From positions 62,001 through 126,000 of the IMG/VR virus record IMGVR_UViG_3300031933_000215: 64,000 bases of DNA. One strand, 5' to 3'. The translations under genes and the position numbers were made by a program. The notes beneath the pieces are model-generated. The model ran no database searches. It had not been told where the DNA came from and saw only the letters and a program-made list of their open reading frames with translations. Source of the DNA: a virus. This document shows, piece by piece, positions 49,729 through 58,907 of this stretch (positions are counted from its first letter, which is position 1; each line of letters begins with the position of its first letter).

Positions 49729-51855
49729 ATGTATCAATCCCAGGCCCAACAACCCCCAGTACCTTTTGATCAAGTTGATCAGAACACGTTCAACCACAAC
49801 CTCCCACAAGGCAACGACGTTTGGCCCCAATTGAACGTCCCTCAGCCGCTGGGTGGTCCAATCGTCGGACGGATCATCAGTGAGTTCCGTGCCTTGGCTC
49901 AAAGCCGAGTGATGACACACAATGCCACACCCTTGCACATGCTGGCTTACAACTTGATGAGCCAGAACTACTTCAACAACCAGCTGTTCTCTGATTGGTG
50001 TCAGCGTGCAGTGGACTTTGCCGAGTTCTTGGTTGTCGTGCAGCGCAACTCCCCGGATGTTGCCGTGCAGAAAGCGGTGATGAAGATCTACCGCAGCTTT
50101 CTAGCGGTGACTGCGGCCGAATACACCGTGGTGGCCCAACAGCTGGATCAGCGCACGTACAACGATCTGCTGGAAGCGAGTCGTGAGTTCCAAGACATCA
50201 TGAACGACATCAAGGCGTTCCACGCGAACGGTCGTCAAGCGCAACCGCCGGGTTACGGTGGTGGTCAGCCGTATGGCGGCGGTTACGGCGGCCAACCCGC
50301 CCAACCGTATGGCATGCCTCAGGGCGGTGGCTACGGCATGGGCGGTGGCTACGGTCAAGGTGGTGCCGGTCAACTCCCACCCGTCGGTGCCGCACCACGG
50401 CCCGCTCCGGCCCCGGCACCTGCGCCAGCCGGTTACGGTCAAACCGGTCAGACCGTTCAGCCTGGTACCGTAGGACGTGGCAGTCCGTCTGCCGGTCGTT
50501 ACGTTGACGACGTGGAACCGGTCAAGCCTCAGTCCTGGTCGTCTGGCACAGGTATGGGCCAAGGTCATACCCCAACCCAAACAACCGCGCCGGCTCAGCC
50601 AGAACCGGTTGTGCAGGACGAACCGGAAGGTATCCCACCGGCGAACTTGGATGCCGTGGTCATGGACCCGTACGCGTTCGTGCCCAAAGGGAAAACCATC
50701 GACCGCGAACGTCCGTACGATCACTTCTACAACCCAGGCGGTGTGGAAATCGTACCGGCTCACCTGTCGAAGTGGAAGCGGACCAAAGGCTCTGAGACAC
50801 CGTACGCCATTGGACACGATCCAGAGGAGTACGTGTTGTTCCACGTCCGTTGGCCCGATGGGGTGGTGCAGGAAAAAATCGTCACATGGGACATTGAAAT
50901 GGATTACCTCAAACACGAAATCAACGACAAACTGCGTGGACTGAAGATCAAGCCGGAAGGTAAGGTCATCGCCAGTCAGCACATGATCACTGACTACGAC
51001 GCACTGGATACCACCACGGAAGTGTTGGAAACGAAAGTGGAAGGCCCGCTCGACGTTCAGTCCGAACTGAACCCGGTTCAGATTGCCACGTTGTTCAGTG
51101 CCTCCAGTGATCTGGAAAACGAGCTGATGGCACGCAGTCAGCTGATCGAAGACCTGGAACTGCCGGCCGACACCAAGAAGCTCCCAGCGTACGAGTACAC
51201 CAGCGGTTGTCTGTTCCCCATCGACCTGCCCAAAGAGGTCGAGCAGAAACTGTTTGCGGTGACTGAGTCCAAGGGCATGGTGGGTGTTGCCAAACGCCTG
51301 CAGAACTTGGTTGAGTCCGGTGAACTCCCAGTGCGGTACTACCGCTTCTTCAATGAACGACTGACCAAAGCACTGAACACCGTGCTGGCCGACAACCTGG
51401 CACTCCCGAATCTGAAGATGGACAGCTTTGTGGACGACGTGGAAGAACTCTACGACGTGTTCAAGCACAGCAGCAAATACGATTCGGATCTGGTGACGGT
51501 ACTGGACAGCCAAACCCCGATGTTCTTGAAGCGCTGGTTCAACCTGGCGTACGAGCAAACGGAAGGGGACGGCGACGGTCAGCTGAGCCTGTTCGAGGAA
51601 GTGGTGAACCTTCAGACCCGTTGGGCCACTGAGGAAATCGCTTCGCTGAACCTCACGCCGGAGCAGCCGGTGCTGATCAGTCAAACCACTCACGCCAAAC
51701 TCTACGAGGTACTGCTTAGCATGGTTCGTCGGAACACCGATAAAGGTAATCTGCCGAACTGTCGCCTGCGCATCGTCTCGTCCGACGGTCACTACTACGA
51801 AGTGATTCGCGGTTGGCTCGTTGAAGGCTCCATCCTGTTGAAGGATCTGGGGTAA
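49729..51855 (+). CDS. Virion-type protein with Gly/Tyr/Pro-rich disordered linker, 708 aa
   Basis: Three parts: an N-terminal helical domain (about 1-160), a low-complexity linker (about 165-310) with GGGYG, GGQPY and PAPAPA repeats, and a C-terminal alpha/beta domain (about 325-708) with LNPVQIATLF, YEYTSGCLFPIDLP and VSSDGHYYEVIRGWL. GGY-rich linkers can drive self-association. Followed by a structured 3' region and terminators. No enzymatic motif recognised. Confidence 0.6.
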   Translation: MYQSQAQQPPVPFDQVDQNTFNHNLPQGNDVWPQLNVPQPLGGPIVGRIISEFRALAQSRVMTHNATPLHMLAYNLMSQNYFNNQLFSDWCQRAVDFAEFLVVVQRNSPDVAVQKAVMKIYRSFLAVTAAEYTVVAQQLDQRTYNDLLEASREFQDIMNDIKAFHANGRQAQPPGYGGGQPYGGGYGGQPAQPYGMPQGGGYGMGGGYGQGGAGQLPPVGAAPRPAPAPAPAPAGYGQTGQTVQPGTVGRGSPSAGRYVDDVEPVKPQSWSSGTGMGQGHTPTQTTAPAQPEPVVQDEPEGIPPANLDAVVMDPYAFVPKGKTIDRERPYDHFYNPGGVEIVPAHLSKWKRTKGSETPYAIGHDPEEYVLFHVRWPDGVVQEKIVTWDIEMDYLKHEINDKLRGLKIKPEGKVIASQHMITDYDALDTTTEVLETKVEGPLDVQSELNPVQIATLFSASSDLENELMARSQLIEDLELPADTKKLPAYEYTSGCLFPIDLPKEVEQKLFAVTESKGMVGVAKRLQNLVESGELPVRYYRFFNERLTKALNTVLADNLALPNLKMDSFVDDVEELYDVFKHSSKYDSDLVTVLDSQTPMFLKRWFNLAYEQTEGDGDGQLSLFEEVVNLQTRWATEEIASLNLTPEQPVLISQTTHAKLYEVLLSMVRRNTDKGNLPNCRLRIVSSDGHYYEVIRGWLVEGSILLKDLG

Positions 51856-51869
51856 CAAACACCCTTGGG

Positions 51870-51972
51870 GTAGGACTGGCCTGGGACTGCCCCAAGCTGG
51901 CCGGACCTGTAGGGTGTGAACCCTGTAGACCTACGGCACGCCTCTGGGTACTTTGCCCAGAGGTTCTTTCTT
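51870..51972 (+). ncRNA. Candidate structured 3'-region RNA
   Basis: Closing stem GTAGG (51870-51874)/CCTAC (51930-51934) encloses a two-part hairpin (GGCC 51878-51881 with GGCC 51899-51902, TGGG with CCCA) and AGGGT-GTGA-ACCCT (51911-51924, GNRA loop). A terminator follows. A three-way junction of this kind after the stop at 51855 could be a small RNA or a 3' UTR element. No tRNA T-loop or anticodon pattern. Confidence 0.4.
51941..51972 (+). terminator. Rho-independent terminator
   Basis: CCTCTGGG (51941-51948) pairs CCCAGAGG (51956-51963), then TTCTTTCTT. Confidence 0.8.
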
Positions 51973-52023
51973 ACAACAACGATAATGGTCACGCATAGTG
52001 TCGACCAATCGTTTCGCAACCAG

Positions 52024-52063
52024 CGGCATAAGACAGCTCCCTTCGGGGAGCTGCTTTATGTCG
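52024..52063. terminator. Bidirectional hairpin terminator, TATGNCG on both strands
   Basis: CAGCTCCC (52034-52041), TTCG loop, GGGAGCTG (52046-52053). + strand tail CTTTATGTCG; - strand tail TCTTATGCCG (complement of 52024-52033). On the + side a T run at 52070-52078 follows, which is an A run after the stop of the leftward gene. Confidence 0.85.
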
Positions 52064-52077
52064 TCTTTCTTTTTTTT

Positions 52078-52512
52078 TTATCCCCGGTAGTATAGCCGGG
52101 TTTCTCCAAACACCGCCAGAGAGCCTGTGGTGGCCCTGAAGACCAATCGATTGTCACCCGCCCCGATGGGTAGGTTAACGACGTCACTGGTGGTCAGAGG
52201 CAACTTGAAGTGCTCTATCAGGACCGTCAGTGCCTCGTGGGTGTTGCGGTACTGTCCGATCACGCCCGGGACGGTCAATCGGTACAACAACTTTTCGATG
52301 TCCCAGCGATTGTACTTCACCCGCACGGAACCTGAGTGAACGGGATGACTCTGGGAAACCAGTATGTCAACTTCGGTGTTGTGGTCCGGGTCGGTGGCTC
52401 GTGCTTGAGGCAGCCCGAAGGCTACCTCATCGGGTTGGAGGGGTGGTTGTAAGTCTGGGTTTTCTGAGTTCAGTGCTTTCACCAACTGAACTTCGGGACG
52501 CTCGTAAAACAT
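52078..52512 (-). CDS. Tail-type paralog family member, 144 aa (short copy)
   Basis: Start at ATG 52512 (AAGG 7 nt upstream), which gives MFYERPEVQLVKALNSENPD, aligning with MFFYDKTPKQMLVDLINEANPD of the gene at 62016. Contains V-x-YNRWDIEKLLY, the family's Y-x-RLDL-x-x-L motif, and ends in LYYRG. At 144 aa it is about half the usual length (about 270-320), so it looks truncated or domain-only. Confidence 0.65.
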   Translation of the reverse strand: MFYERPEVQLVKALNSENPDLQPPLQPDEVAFGLPQARATDPDHNTEVDILVSQSHPVHSGSVRVKYNRWDIEKLLYRLTVPGVIGQYRNTHEALTVLIEHFKLPLTTSDVVNLPIGAGDNRLVFRATTGSLAVFGETRLYYRG

Positions 52513-52524
52513 AACCATGCCTTG

Positions 52525-53409
52525 TTAGTTGTAATGTAACAGCACCATGCCGGAAAGGTTCAAGCAGTATTCTGGGGACAATGCCAACACCAAGACATAC
52601 CGCTTATCCTTGACCGGCGTCCACTCGCTCTTAACGCGACCGTTATAGAGCACCTTGTACAAGGGATAGACCACCCCAGTGTCGTTGCTGACAACCTCCC
52701 ACGTAAGGTTGAACACCGAAGGCGTGTTGGTCATCTGCCAACTGGCTTGGTGATTCCGACGGAGAATGTCCACCAATCGATCGACTGGCAAGCGGTCGTC
52801 GTCGCGCTCCAACCAGATCAAATCGTCCCGGTCACCGGTGAAGTCCACGTCCATCAGTTGGTACGCAGCGATGTTCTTAGGCGAGTCAGACAACCACAAC
52901 GCAGGCAGCTCTGTCTGAACAATGGAATCGGCGATATCGGCTTTGTTGTGATCGAAGGAAACCACAAAGCTACCAGCCCACCGCAAAGACAGTGGGTGGG
53001 CCCGGACCACGTAGGTGTTGTCCGATCGGTAGTCGGTCCAATACATGGGTTCGATATCGTCGTGTGTCAAATGAATGCCTGTGCTCTCGGAGATGTGATG
53101 TAGGAAGTCGTCAGCTGAGAACGGCGGCGTTAGGCTTTTGACCAAGAACGGCCCGGACGCATTGAGGTAGTCCGCCAGCCACAGACGTTGTAGGGTGAAC
53201 GCTTTACGGCTGGGTTCTTCGAGTCGGTTTTGGTCACTGCTGCTGATGTGGGTTTTCAGACGGAGATTAATCCGTGTTGGGTCAGTGTCGTCGATTTCCA
53301 GATGGTCCAACTGGGTCCGTTGGGGGTGGTAGTCGAACGAGTATTGGGCGTTGATCGCTTGCAATATCCCCTCGAAAGGGGACAGGTGCAGGTAGTCACT
53401 CAGTGTCAT
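52525..53409 (-). CDS. Tail-type paralog family member, 294 aa
   Basis: AGGTGATT ribosome site before ATG 53409. Same family as the array after the portal gene: an N-terminal helix, the strand and turn segments, D-x-x-RVKS, and the C-terminal MVLLHYN corresponding to YFHYN/YLHYN. Inverted relative to the main array, with the portal gene region between them. Confidence 0.6.
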   Translation of the reverse strand: MTLSDYLHLSPFEGILQAINAQYSFDYHPQRTQLDHLEIDDTDPTRINLRLKTHISSSDQNRLEEPSRKAFTLQRLWLADYLNASGPFLVKSLTPPFSADDFLHHISESTGIHLTHDDIEPMYWTDYRSDNTYVVRAHPLSLRWAGSFVVSFDHNKADIADSIVQTELPALWLSDSPKNIAAYQLMDVDFTGDRDDLIWLERDDDRLPVDRLVDILRRNHQASWQMTNTPSVFNLTWEVVSNDTGVVYPLYKVLYNGRVKSEWTPVKDKRYVLVLALSPEYCLNLSGMVLLHYN

Positions 53410-53429
53410 GTGTAATCACCTAGGTCTGT

Positions 53430-55553
53430 TTACGTGACGTTACCGTCCGTTGGTGGGGTATTGTCGAGCTCAACCGAAACCTTCTGAACACGAACCGTTG
53501 CCATATCCACCGGAACGTACGCGATGGTTTGCGGTTTAATCGCAACGCCGACATTGACCGGGATGTGTAAACGCACTTTCTCACGAACGTCCACGTCCAC
53601 CGGTGGGTTGTGGTGTGTCTTATCAATCAGGTAGTTGATCCGATCCTTTCCATGAATATGTAGGATGGTGGTTCGGCCTTGATTGATCGTCATACCGTCC
53701 CGAGATTCACCGCCGATGTCGCCCAAACGAATGGCGGGGGTGCCAACGTAGACGAAGTCCGAGTTGTTGATGGTTCTCAGATACTGAACGCTGTACGAAC
53801 TCATTTGTTGCATGAGTTGGAGCATCGCCTTCTGGATCTCAGCAAACGACATCTGGTTCTTCAGATTGATACCAGTGGCGGCGTTCACACAGTCCAGCAT
53901 CAATTGCTCCTGGTCCAACGTGGACATCTGGGCCATGTCCAGTCCAAAGTCGTCCATCCACTCGTCGTATGTGGTTGGTTCGTCCGTCAATGAACACCAG
54001 TCGTGCTTGAAGTGCCGACGCACAACCTGTTCGGTCATGCCACGAGTGAGGTAATTTTCCTGGAACGAGTACAGCTCCCACAACTTCAGGTACTCGCGGT
54101 GCAGGTTGCCACAGGCGTTGTTGAACCGCTCCACCGTGATGTACTCGCCTAGCGGTGAGATGCGATCCATCACGGCCGTGATCAGTCGATCCGGAACGTA
54201 GCGAGAATCAACGATGCTTTGCAGTTCGTTGAAATTCGGTAACCGTTCCCGCAGTACTGTGTACACTAAGACGCGGGGTATTTCGACGACTTCCAGTCCC
54301 CGAGCTTTATGGAACAAATAGTAGGCCAAAATGAACGCGTCTTTCACTGACAGGCTGATGAGTTCGTCTGTGACTGGATGTGTGACTGTAATGTACGACC
54401 GGTACCGACCCGTACTCGCCATGTGTACCCATTGGTTTAAGAGAACATTCATCAATGAGCGGACGGAAGCGTTGCTTCGGTCCACGACTGTCGACTCCAG
54501 GACTTTTGTGGGCAACTGACTGTACTGACCACTTTTCACCGCGTCCGTTACTGCAATTTCGGTTTCGCGCTCTACCGTATAGTTATCCCGGGCGATCCCA
54601 CGTTCTTTCTCAAGTATCGTATGAACAGTGCTGTAGTCCCGCTCCACCTGTGCCAACGGGTGGTTTACTGGGTATTGCACCGCATCCACGTCCGGGTAGA
54701 TCTCGTTGGGGAGTTCGCTATTGTTATGCTCCAGCTTATACCAGTTGAGCGGTATCCCTCGGGGCGTGAGCAGTTTGCCGACGAGCGTATCGAAAATGGC
54801 CTGCTTGCCCAGGTTCCGCTTCATGTACCGAAGGTTGCGATACAAGAACAGCTGCTGTTCTTTCGTCAGGTACGGCAGGAACTCGTCCAACGCCCCGTTT
54901 GAAGCCAGATACTCACGTACATGGAAACTATGTGCTTCGGGGGTTTTCACCCGACGGAGTCGAAGGTTCTGGATCACCAACGGAAGCTGTAGGTACAGGG
55001 TACCTAAGAAGCTGGATAGGTAAAGGTCATCGGTCAGTAGATACTGTGAGTTGTGCCAGCGGGCAAAAAACGCAGTTAACCAATACTGTAGATCATTGAC
55101 AAGTGACAACTCGTTGCTTTCAATGTGGTTGTGGTCGTAATACAACAACGTACCGTCTTCCGCATCGATGGCCGTTTGTTTGTCAACGGGGAACAGAATC
55201 CCACGAATGAGTGGTGTTTTGTCAGGATGGGCGTTCATGAGGGAATCATGAAAGACCCCACCAGGTTTGTACTCACGAGCAGTGGCCCGGTGAATGGCCA
55301 GGTTTTCTTTGGTGAAGGCAATGTCTTCGAGGGTATCGAGCGACCGAACGTAGATCAACTCGTCCGTTTCGTGATACTCCCCGGCCAGGTTCATGTAATA
55401 CTTCCAAGTGTCAGGTCGATCTGGATTGACGGGCACACCACGCGCCGAGAGTTCGTGGTTGATTGTTTCGGCAACGCCTGCACATTTGATGACTAGGGTT
55501 TTGGCAAACACCAAAACACTATCGCGATAAAGTTTGTAATAGACGTTACTCAT
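53430..55553 (-). CDS. Putative large virion protein, 707 aa
   Basis: ATG 55553. Mostly helical with many Tyr and Leu, a C-terminal beta-rich domain from about 600 (strand-like AIRLGDIGGESRDG, then THHNPPVDVDVREKVRLHIPVNVGVAIK), and no membrane segment. First gene of a leftward three-gene unit that ends in two tail-type paralogs, diverging from the portal gene. Size and context indicate a tail or neck protein; no family recognised. Confidence 0.5.
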   Translation of the reverse strand: MSNVYYKLYRDSVLVFAKTLVIKCAGVAETINHELSARGVPVNPDRPDTWKYYMNLAGEYHETDELIYVRSLDTLEDIAFTKENLAIHRATAREYKPGGVFHDSLMNAHPDKTPLIRGILFPVDKQTAIDAEDGTLLYYDHNHIESNELSLVNDLQYWLTAFFARWHNSQYLLTDDLYLSSFLGTLYLQLPLVIQNLRLRRVKTPEAHSFHVREYLASNGALDEFLPYLTKEQQLFLYRNLRYMKRNLGKQAIFDTLVGKLLTPRGIPLNWYKLEHNNSELPNEIYPDVDAVQYPVNHPLAQVERDYSTVHTILEKERGIARDNYTVERETEIAVTDAVKSGQYSQLPTKVLESTVVDRSNASVRSLMNVLLNQWVHMASTGRYRSYITVTHPVTDELISLSVKDAFILAYYLFHKARGLEVVEIPRVLVYTVLRERLPNFNELQSIVDSRYVPDRLITAVMDRISPLGEYITVERFNNACGNLHREYLKLWELYSFQENYLTRGMTEQVVRRHFKHDWCSLTDEPTTYDEWMDDFGLDMAQMSTLDQEQLMLDCVNAATGINLKNQMSFAEIQKAMLQLMQQMSSYSVQYLRTINNSDFVYVGTPAIRLGDIGGESRDGMTINQGRTTILHIHGKDRINYLIDKTHHNPPVDVDVREKVRLHIPVNVGVAIKPQTIAYVPVDMATVRVQKVSVELDNTPPTDGNVT

Positions 55554-55606
55554 TGTTTGACCTTCTATTGTTTACTGTTTAACACACCTAAAAAGGAGGG
55601 CGGCCC
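55554..55606. promoter_or_regulatory. Divergent start region before the portal gene
   Basis: 53 nt between divergent start codons. AAAAAGGAGGG ribosome site for the portal gene at about 55591-55600. No TATG or CTATATCAC element seen. Confidence 0.3.
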
Positions 55607-58330
55607 ATGGCTGTTCAAGACGGGAATCGACGATACCCGAAGTTGGCGTACACGCGGAACGCGTCCGATTCGGTCAACGCAATACTGTCCAAGCTGGTCC
55701 GTGACCAGAGTCAAGTTGGGGATCGCCCCAGTGATCCACGTAACATCACGGTCTCACGTGATCTGTTTGAACAAATCTCACAGGCCACCAGTCAGGATGC
55801 CATCGATGCCGATTCGGTGTTCCAACTGCTGCCAGATGTGGAGTTGACCGAGCAGATTCTGGTTGGCAGTATCTTGTCACCCAAAGACATGTCATCGGTG
55901 GACCTGAACTTCACCGTCGATGAACGGTTATTCGACAGTGAGCTGGCCCGCCCACTCCTAGGTGTGATCCAGGATTATTTCAAAAACGACTATAAGATTG
56001 ACGACCGCTTGGACGGCATGCTCGAAGAGATGCTGTTTACCAAGGGCGCTCACATTCTGGCGGTCCTACCCGAAAACAACCTGGACATGATCATCAATGG
56101 CGAAGAACGCCTGTCCATGGAAAGTTACAACCGGGTGGTGCAGCGCATCAACCAAGGTCGACCCATGGGCTTTTTGGGACACCCACGTGAGCCCCGGGTA
56201 TCCATGGAAACCTTCCGAGGCGGTCTGGAACAAGCCACGGGCATCCACGGTGAAATCAATGACGATCGCGGTCGGAAGAAGCCACTGTCCGTCCCAGGCG
56301 TTACCGTGACCGATAACTTCGACGTTCTGAAGAACACCGGTGTGCGTCATCGGGGGCGTCAGCTGAAGATCAACTCCCTGTTGAACCGTCATAAGGTGTC
56401 CATGGAGGCGGCCAGCCAAGGGCTGTCGCCGGAAGACATTGACGCGCTGTATAACAAGCGCGGTCAACAGCCGGCGCAACACACGCAGGTGCTCCCCACT
56501 CAGGAATACATGAATCGTCCTTCCAAAGGTCATCCTTTGGTGATGAAGCTGCCGGTGGAAAGCGTGATCCCGGTCCACGTTCCGGGACAACCGGAAGAGC
56601 ACGTTGGGTATTTCGTCATGATCGACCAGAACGGTCGTCCGGTTGTTCGTGAGGAAGGGAAGGATTATTACGGCGAACTGCGCAGTAATTTCAAAGGCAA
56701 TACCAAGGACAACACCTCTGAGCTGGTCAAGCGCACCAAAGAAGCCATGGGCATGGCCAGCAACGAAAACGGGTTGGAGTTTGATCAAATCCAACAAGCC
56801 TACACTGGGATCATTGAAAACGACCTGGTGAACCGTTTGCGCAATGGCCTGTACGGCGAGGAATTCGAACTGGGTGCAGCCACTGACATCTATCGGATCA
56901 TGTTGTACCGGTCACTGAAGAACCAGAACACTCAACTGCTGTACATCCCCTCCGAACTGGTGGTGTATATGGCGTTCGATTACAACAAGCACGGCATTGG
57001 CCAAACCCTGTTGACGCAGTCGAAGATCCTGTCTTCCATGCGCAGTGTGTTGTTGTTTGCTGAGACCATGTCGGGAGTGCGCAATGCGGTCGGTCGGAAA
57101 CGGGCCAACATCAGTGTCGATCCCGAAGACCCCGATCCGGAGAAAACCATCTCGGACGTTCAGGCGGCCATTCTGGAAAGTTCCCACCGAGGGTTCCCTC
57201 TGGCCTCACCCGATCCCGGTCAGACGCTGGACTACCTCAACCGGGCTGGGTTTGATTTCTCCATCAACGTTGAGTCGGACAACTACCCCACCACCAAGGT
57301 GGAATTTGACGACTACAATAGCAACGTTCAGGCGGGCAGTCCCGAACTGCAAGACCGTCTGCGTCGGATGCACATCTCTGGTTTTGGGATGAACCCCGAA
57401 TTGGTGGACCCGCAATCCAGTCCTGATTTTGCTACCAGTGTGGTGAACAACAACCTGATCATGACCCGTCGGGTCATTCGGTATCAGAAACGGTTCACTC
57501 GGATGGTGTCCAAGTTCACGCAGTTGGTGTCCAATCACTCGGCCAATATCCGTGCCAAATTGGCGGAGGTTATGGAAGAACAGAAGGCCAAACTGACCAC
57601 GGAACAGAAGCGGGAAGATACCGAGGCGCTCATCGACCAATTCGTCGAGGCGATCACGGTCACACTGCCCGCGCCGGACACCACTCGCATTGACCAACAG
57701 CTGCAAGCGTACGACCAGTACTCACAATTGTTGGAGCGGGCATTGGAAGCGTACATCACCCAAGACCTGTTCCCGCCCGAGGTACTGGCTCGGGAACCGA
57801 ACACGGTCGATCACGTGATTGCGGTCATCAAAGCGTACTACCAGCGGATGTGGTTGGATCGCAACAACGTCATGCCGGAACTGGACAAACTGACGGAGAT
57901 GGAGGACGACAAACACGCCTTCAATCTGTTCGATGTCCAAGAAGGTCAGATCTCGTCGCTGGGTAAGGCCATTCAGGAATACCTGGATCAGATCGAAGAT
58001 CACCGTAAGGTCTGGGAAGAGCGCAACCAACCCGACGAGGAAGAGGAAGAATCCACAGACGGTGGTGACGAATACGGCGCGGACGAGACTGGCGGTGACG
58101 ACACCGGCGGTGAGGAAACCGAGACCGGTGGGGATGACGACCTCGACTTCGGTTTAGACGAAGAGGAGTCTGAAAGCACGGAAGAAGAGGAGGAAGCCTC
58201 TGAGGACACTGAGACCGAAGAAGAGGTTGAGGAAGAGCCTGAGGAGGAAGAAGAAACCCCTGAGGAAGAGGAAGAACCGGAAGAGGAGGAAGAGCCCGGT
58301 GAGGAAGATGAGGACGAGAACAAGTCTTAA
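55607..58330 (+). CDS. Portal protein, phiKZ gp129-like, 907 aa
   Basis: The central segment LLYIPSELVVYMAFDYNKHGIGQTLLTQSKILSSMRSVLLFAETMSG (positions about 445-490, read here in pieces: IPSELVVYMAFDYN, GIGQTLL, MRSVLLFAETM) matches the pattern of large phiKZ-type portal proteins. Helical stem regions with Gln-rich coiled segments follow. The last 100 residues are an unusually acidic Glu/Asp run broken by Gly-rich spacers. Length is close to the phiKZ portal (about 870 aa). It should form the dodecameric channel at the head vertex. Promoter not identified. Confidence 0.65.
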   Translation: MAVQDGNRRYPKLAYTRNASDSVNAILSKLVRDQSQVGDRPSDPRNITVSRDLFEQISQATSQDAIDADSVFQLLPDVELTEQILVGSILSPKDMSSVDLNFTVDERLFDSELARPLLGVIQDYFKNDYKIDDRLDGMLEEMLFTKGAHILAVLPENNLDMIINGEERLSMESYNRVVQRINQGRPMGFLGHPREPRVSMETFRGGLEQATGIHGEINDDRGRKKPLSVPGVTVTDNFDVLKNTGVRHRGRQLKINSLLNRHKVSMEAASQGLSPEDIDALYNKRGQQPAQHTQVLPTQEYMNRPSKGHPLVMKLPVESVIPVHVPGQPEEHVGYFVMIDQNGRPVVREEGKDYYGELRSNFKGNTKDNTSELVKRTKEAMGMASNENGLEFDQIQQAYTGIIENDLVNRLRNGLYGEEFELGAATDIYRIMLYRSLKNQNTQLLYIPSELVVYMAFDYNKHGIGQTLLTQSKILSSMRSVLLFAETMSGVRNAVGRKRANISVDPEDPDPEKTISDVQAAILESSHRGFPLASPDPGQTLDYLNRAGFDFSINVESDNYPTTKVEFDDYNSNVQAGSPELQDRLRRMHISGFGMNPELVDPQSSPDFATSVVNNNLIMTRRVIRYQKRFTRMVSKFTQLVSNHSANIRAKLAEVMEEQKAKLTTEQKREDTEALIDQFVEAITVTLPAPDTTRIDQQLQAYDQYSQLLERALEAYITQDLFPPEVLAREPNTVDHVIAVIKAYYQRMWLDRNNVMPELDKLTEMEDDKHAFNLFDVQEGQISSLGKAIQEYLDQIEDHRKVWEERNQPDEEEEESTDGGDEYGADETGGDDTGGEETETGGDDDLDFGLDEEESESTEEEEEASEDTETEEEVEEEPEEEEETPEEEEEPEEEEEPGEEDEDENKS

Positions 58331-58342
58331 TCGGAGCTTGGT

Positions 58343-58789
58343 ATGATCGTGGAGTACTGCGGCAATTTGTTGGACAGTCGCCAACAAACGTTGGTTTGCA
58401 CCACCAATTGTCGCGGTGCCATGGGTGCGGGTCTGGCACTGGCGTTTAAAAAACGCTACCCAGACACGTACCGCGCCTACCGAGAGTTTTACCGGAACGA
58501 ATGGTTGGCGGTGGATCGACTTTTGACCGCGCCGCTGAACGACGGGTCGGGTCGACAGGTGCTGTTCTTTCCCACCAAAGACGACTGGCGTCAACCCAGT
58601 CGAATGGAATGGGTGGAACACAACTTACACACACTGGCCAGTCAGTACCATCAGTTGGACATCACCAGTTTGGCCTTGCCCATGTTGGGAACCCTGAATG
58701 GGAAATTGCCGAGCGAGCCGGTGTATCAGTTGATCCATAAAACCTTCGCCAACCATCCCCTTTACGTGGAACTTTACGTGCCTTTCTAA
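58343..58789 (+). CDS. Macrodomain protein, DarG/TARG1-type, 148 aa
   Basis: Macro-domain motifs in order: GNLLD (7-11), VCTTNCRGAMGAGLALAFKKRYP (about 18-40, the ADP-ribose-binding loop), FFPTKDDWRQPSRMEW (75-90) and SLALPMLGTLNGKL (109-122, second loop). FPTK-x-x-WR-x-x-S is typical of DarG/TARG1-like ADP-ribosyl glycohydrolases, which remove ADP-ribose from DNA bases or glutamates. A phage copy could undo host defence such as DarT-type DNA ADP-ribosylation; that use is inference. GGAG ribosome site; placed just after the portal gene with a tagged terminator behind it. Confidence 0.75.
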   Translation: MIVEYCGNLLDSRQQTLVCTTNCRGAMGAGLALAFKKRYPDTYRAYREFYRNEWLAVDRLLTAPLNDGSGRQVLFFPTKDDWRQPSRMEWVEHNLHTLASQYHQLDITSLALPMLGTLNGKLPSEPVYQLIHKTFANHPLYVELYVPF

Positions 58790-58790
58790 C

Positions 58791-58818
58791 GGTGCCCTTC
58801 GGGGCACCTTTTATGTCG
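58791..58818 (+). terminator. Hairpin terminator with TATGTCG tag
   Basis: GGTGCCC (58791-58797), TTCG loop, GGGCACC (58802-58808), TTTTATGTCG (TATGTCG at 58812-58818). Confidence 0.85.
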
Positions 58819-58907
58819 ATAAACGGCGCCGGCCTCGTAATTCTATGTACTTTCGGGACGAGACAACCCCAAAGGTGCATCCTCAAAGACAGTTGGAGAA
58901 CCCCAAA

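Noticed and set aside
50101-51858. Antisense frame of 585 codons opposite the GGY-rich gene
   Set aside because: Mirror of a GC-skewed coding sequence; the + frame has the ribosome site and domain structure.
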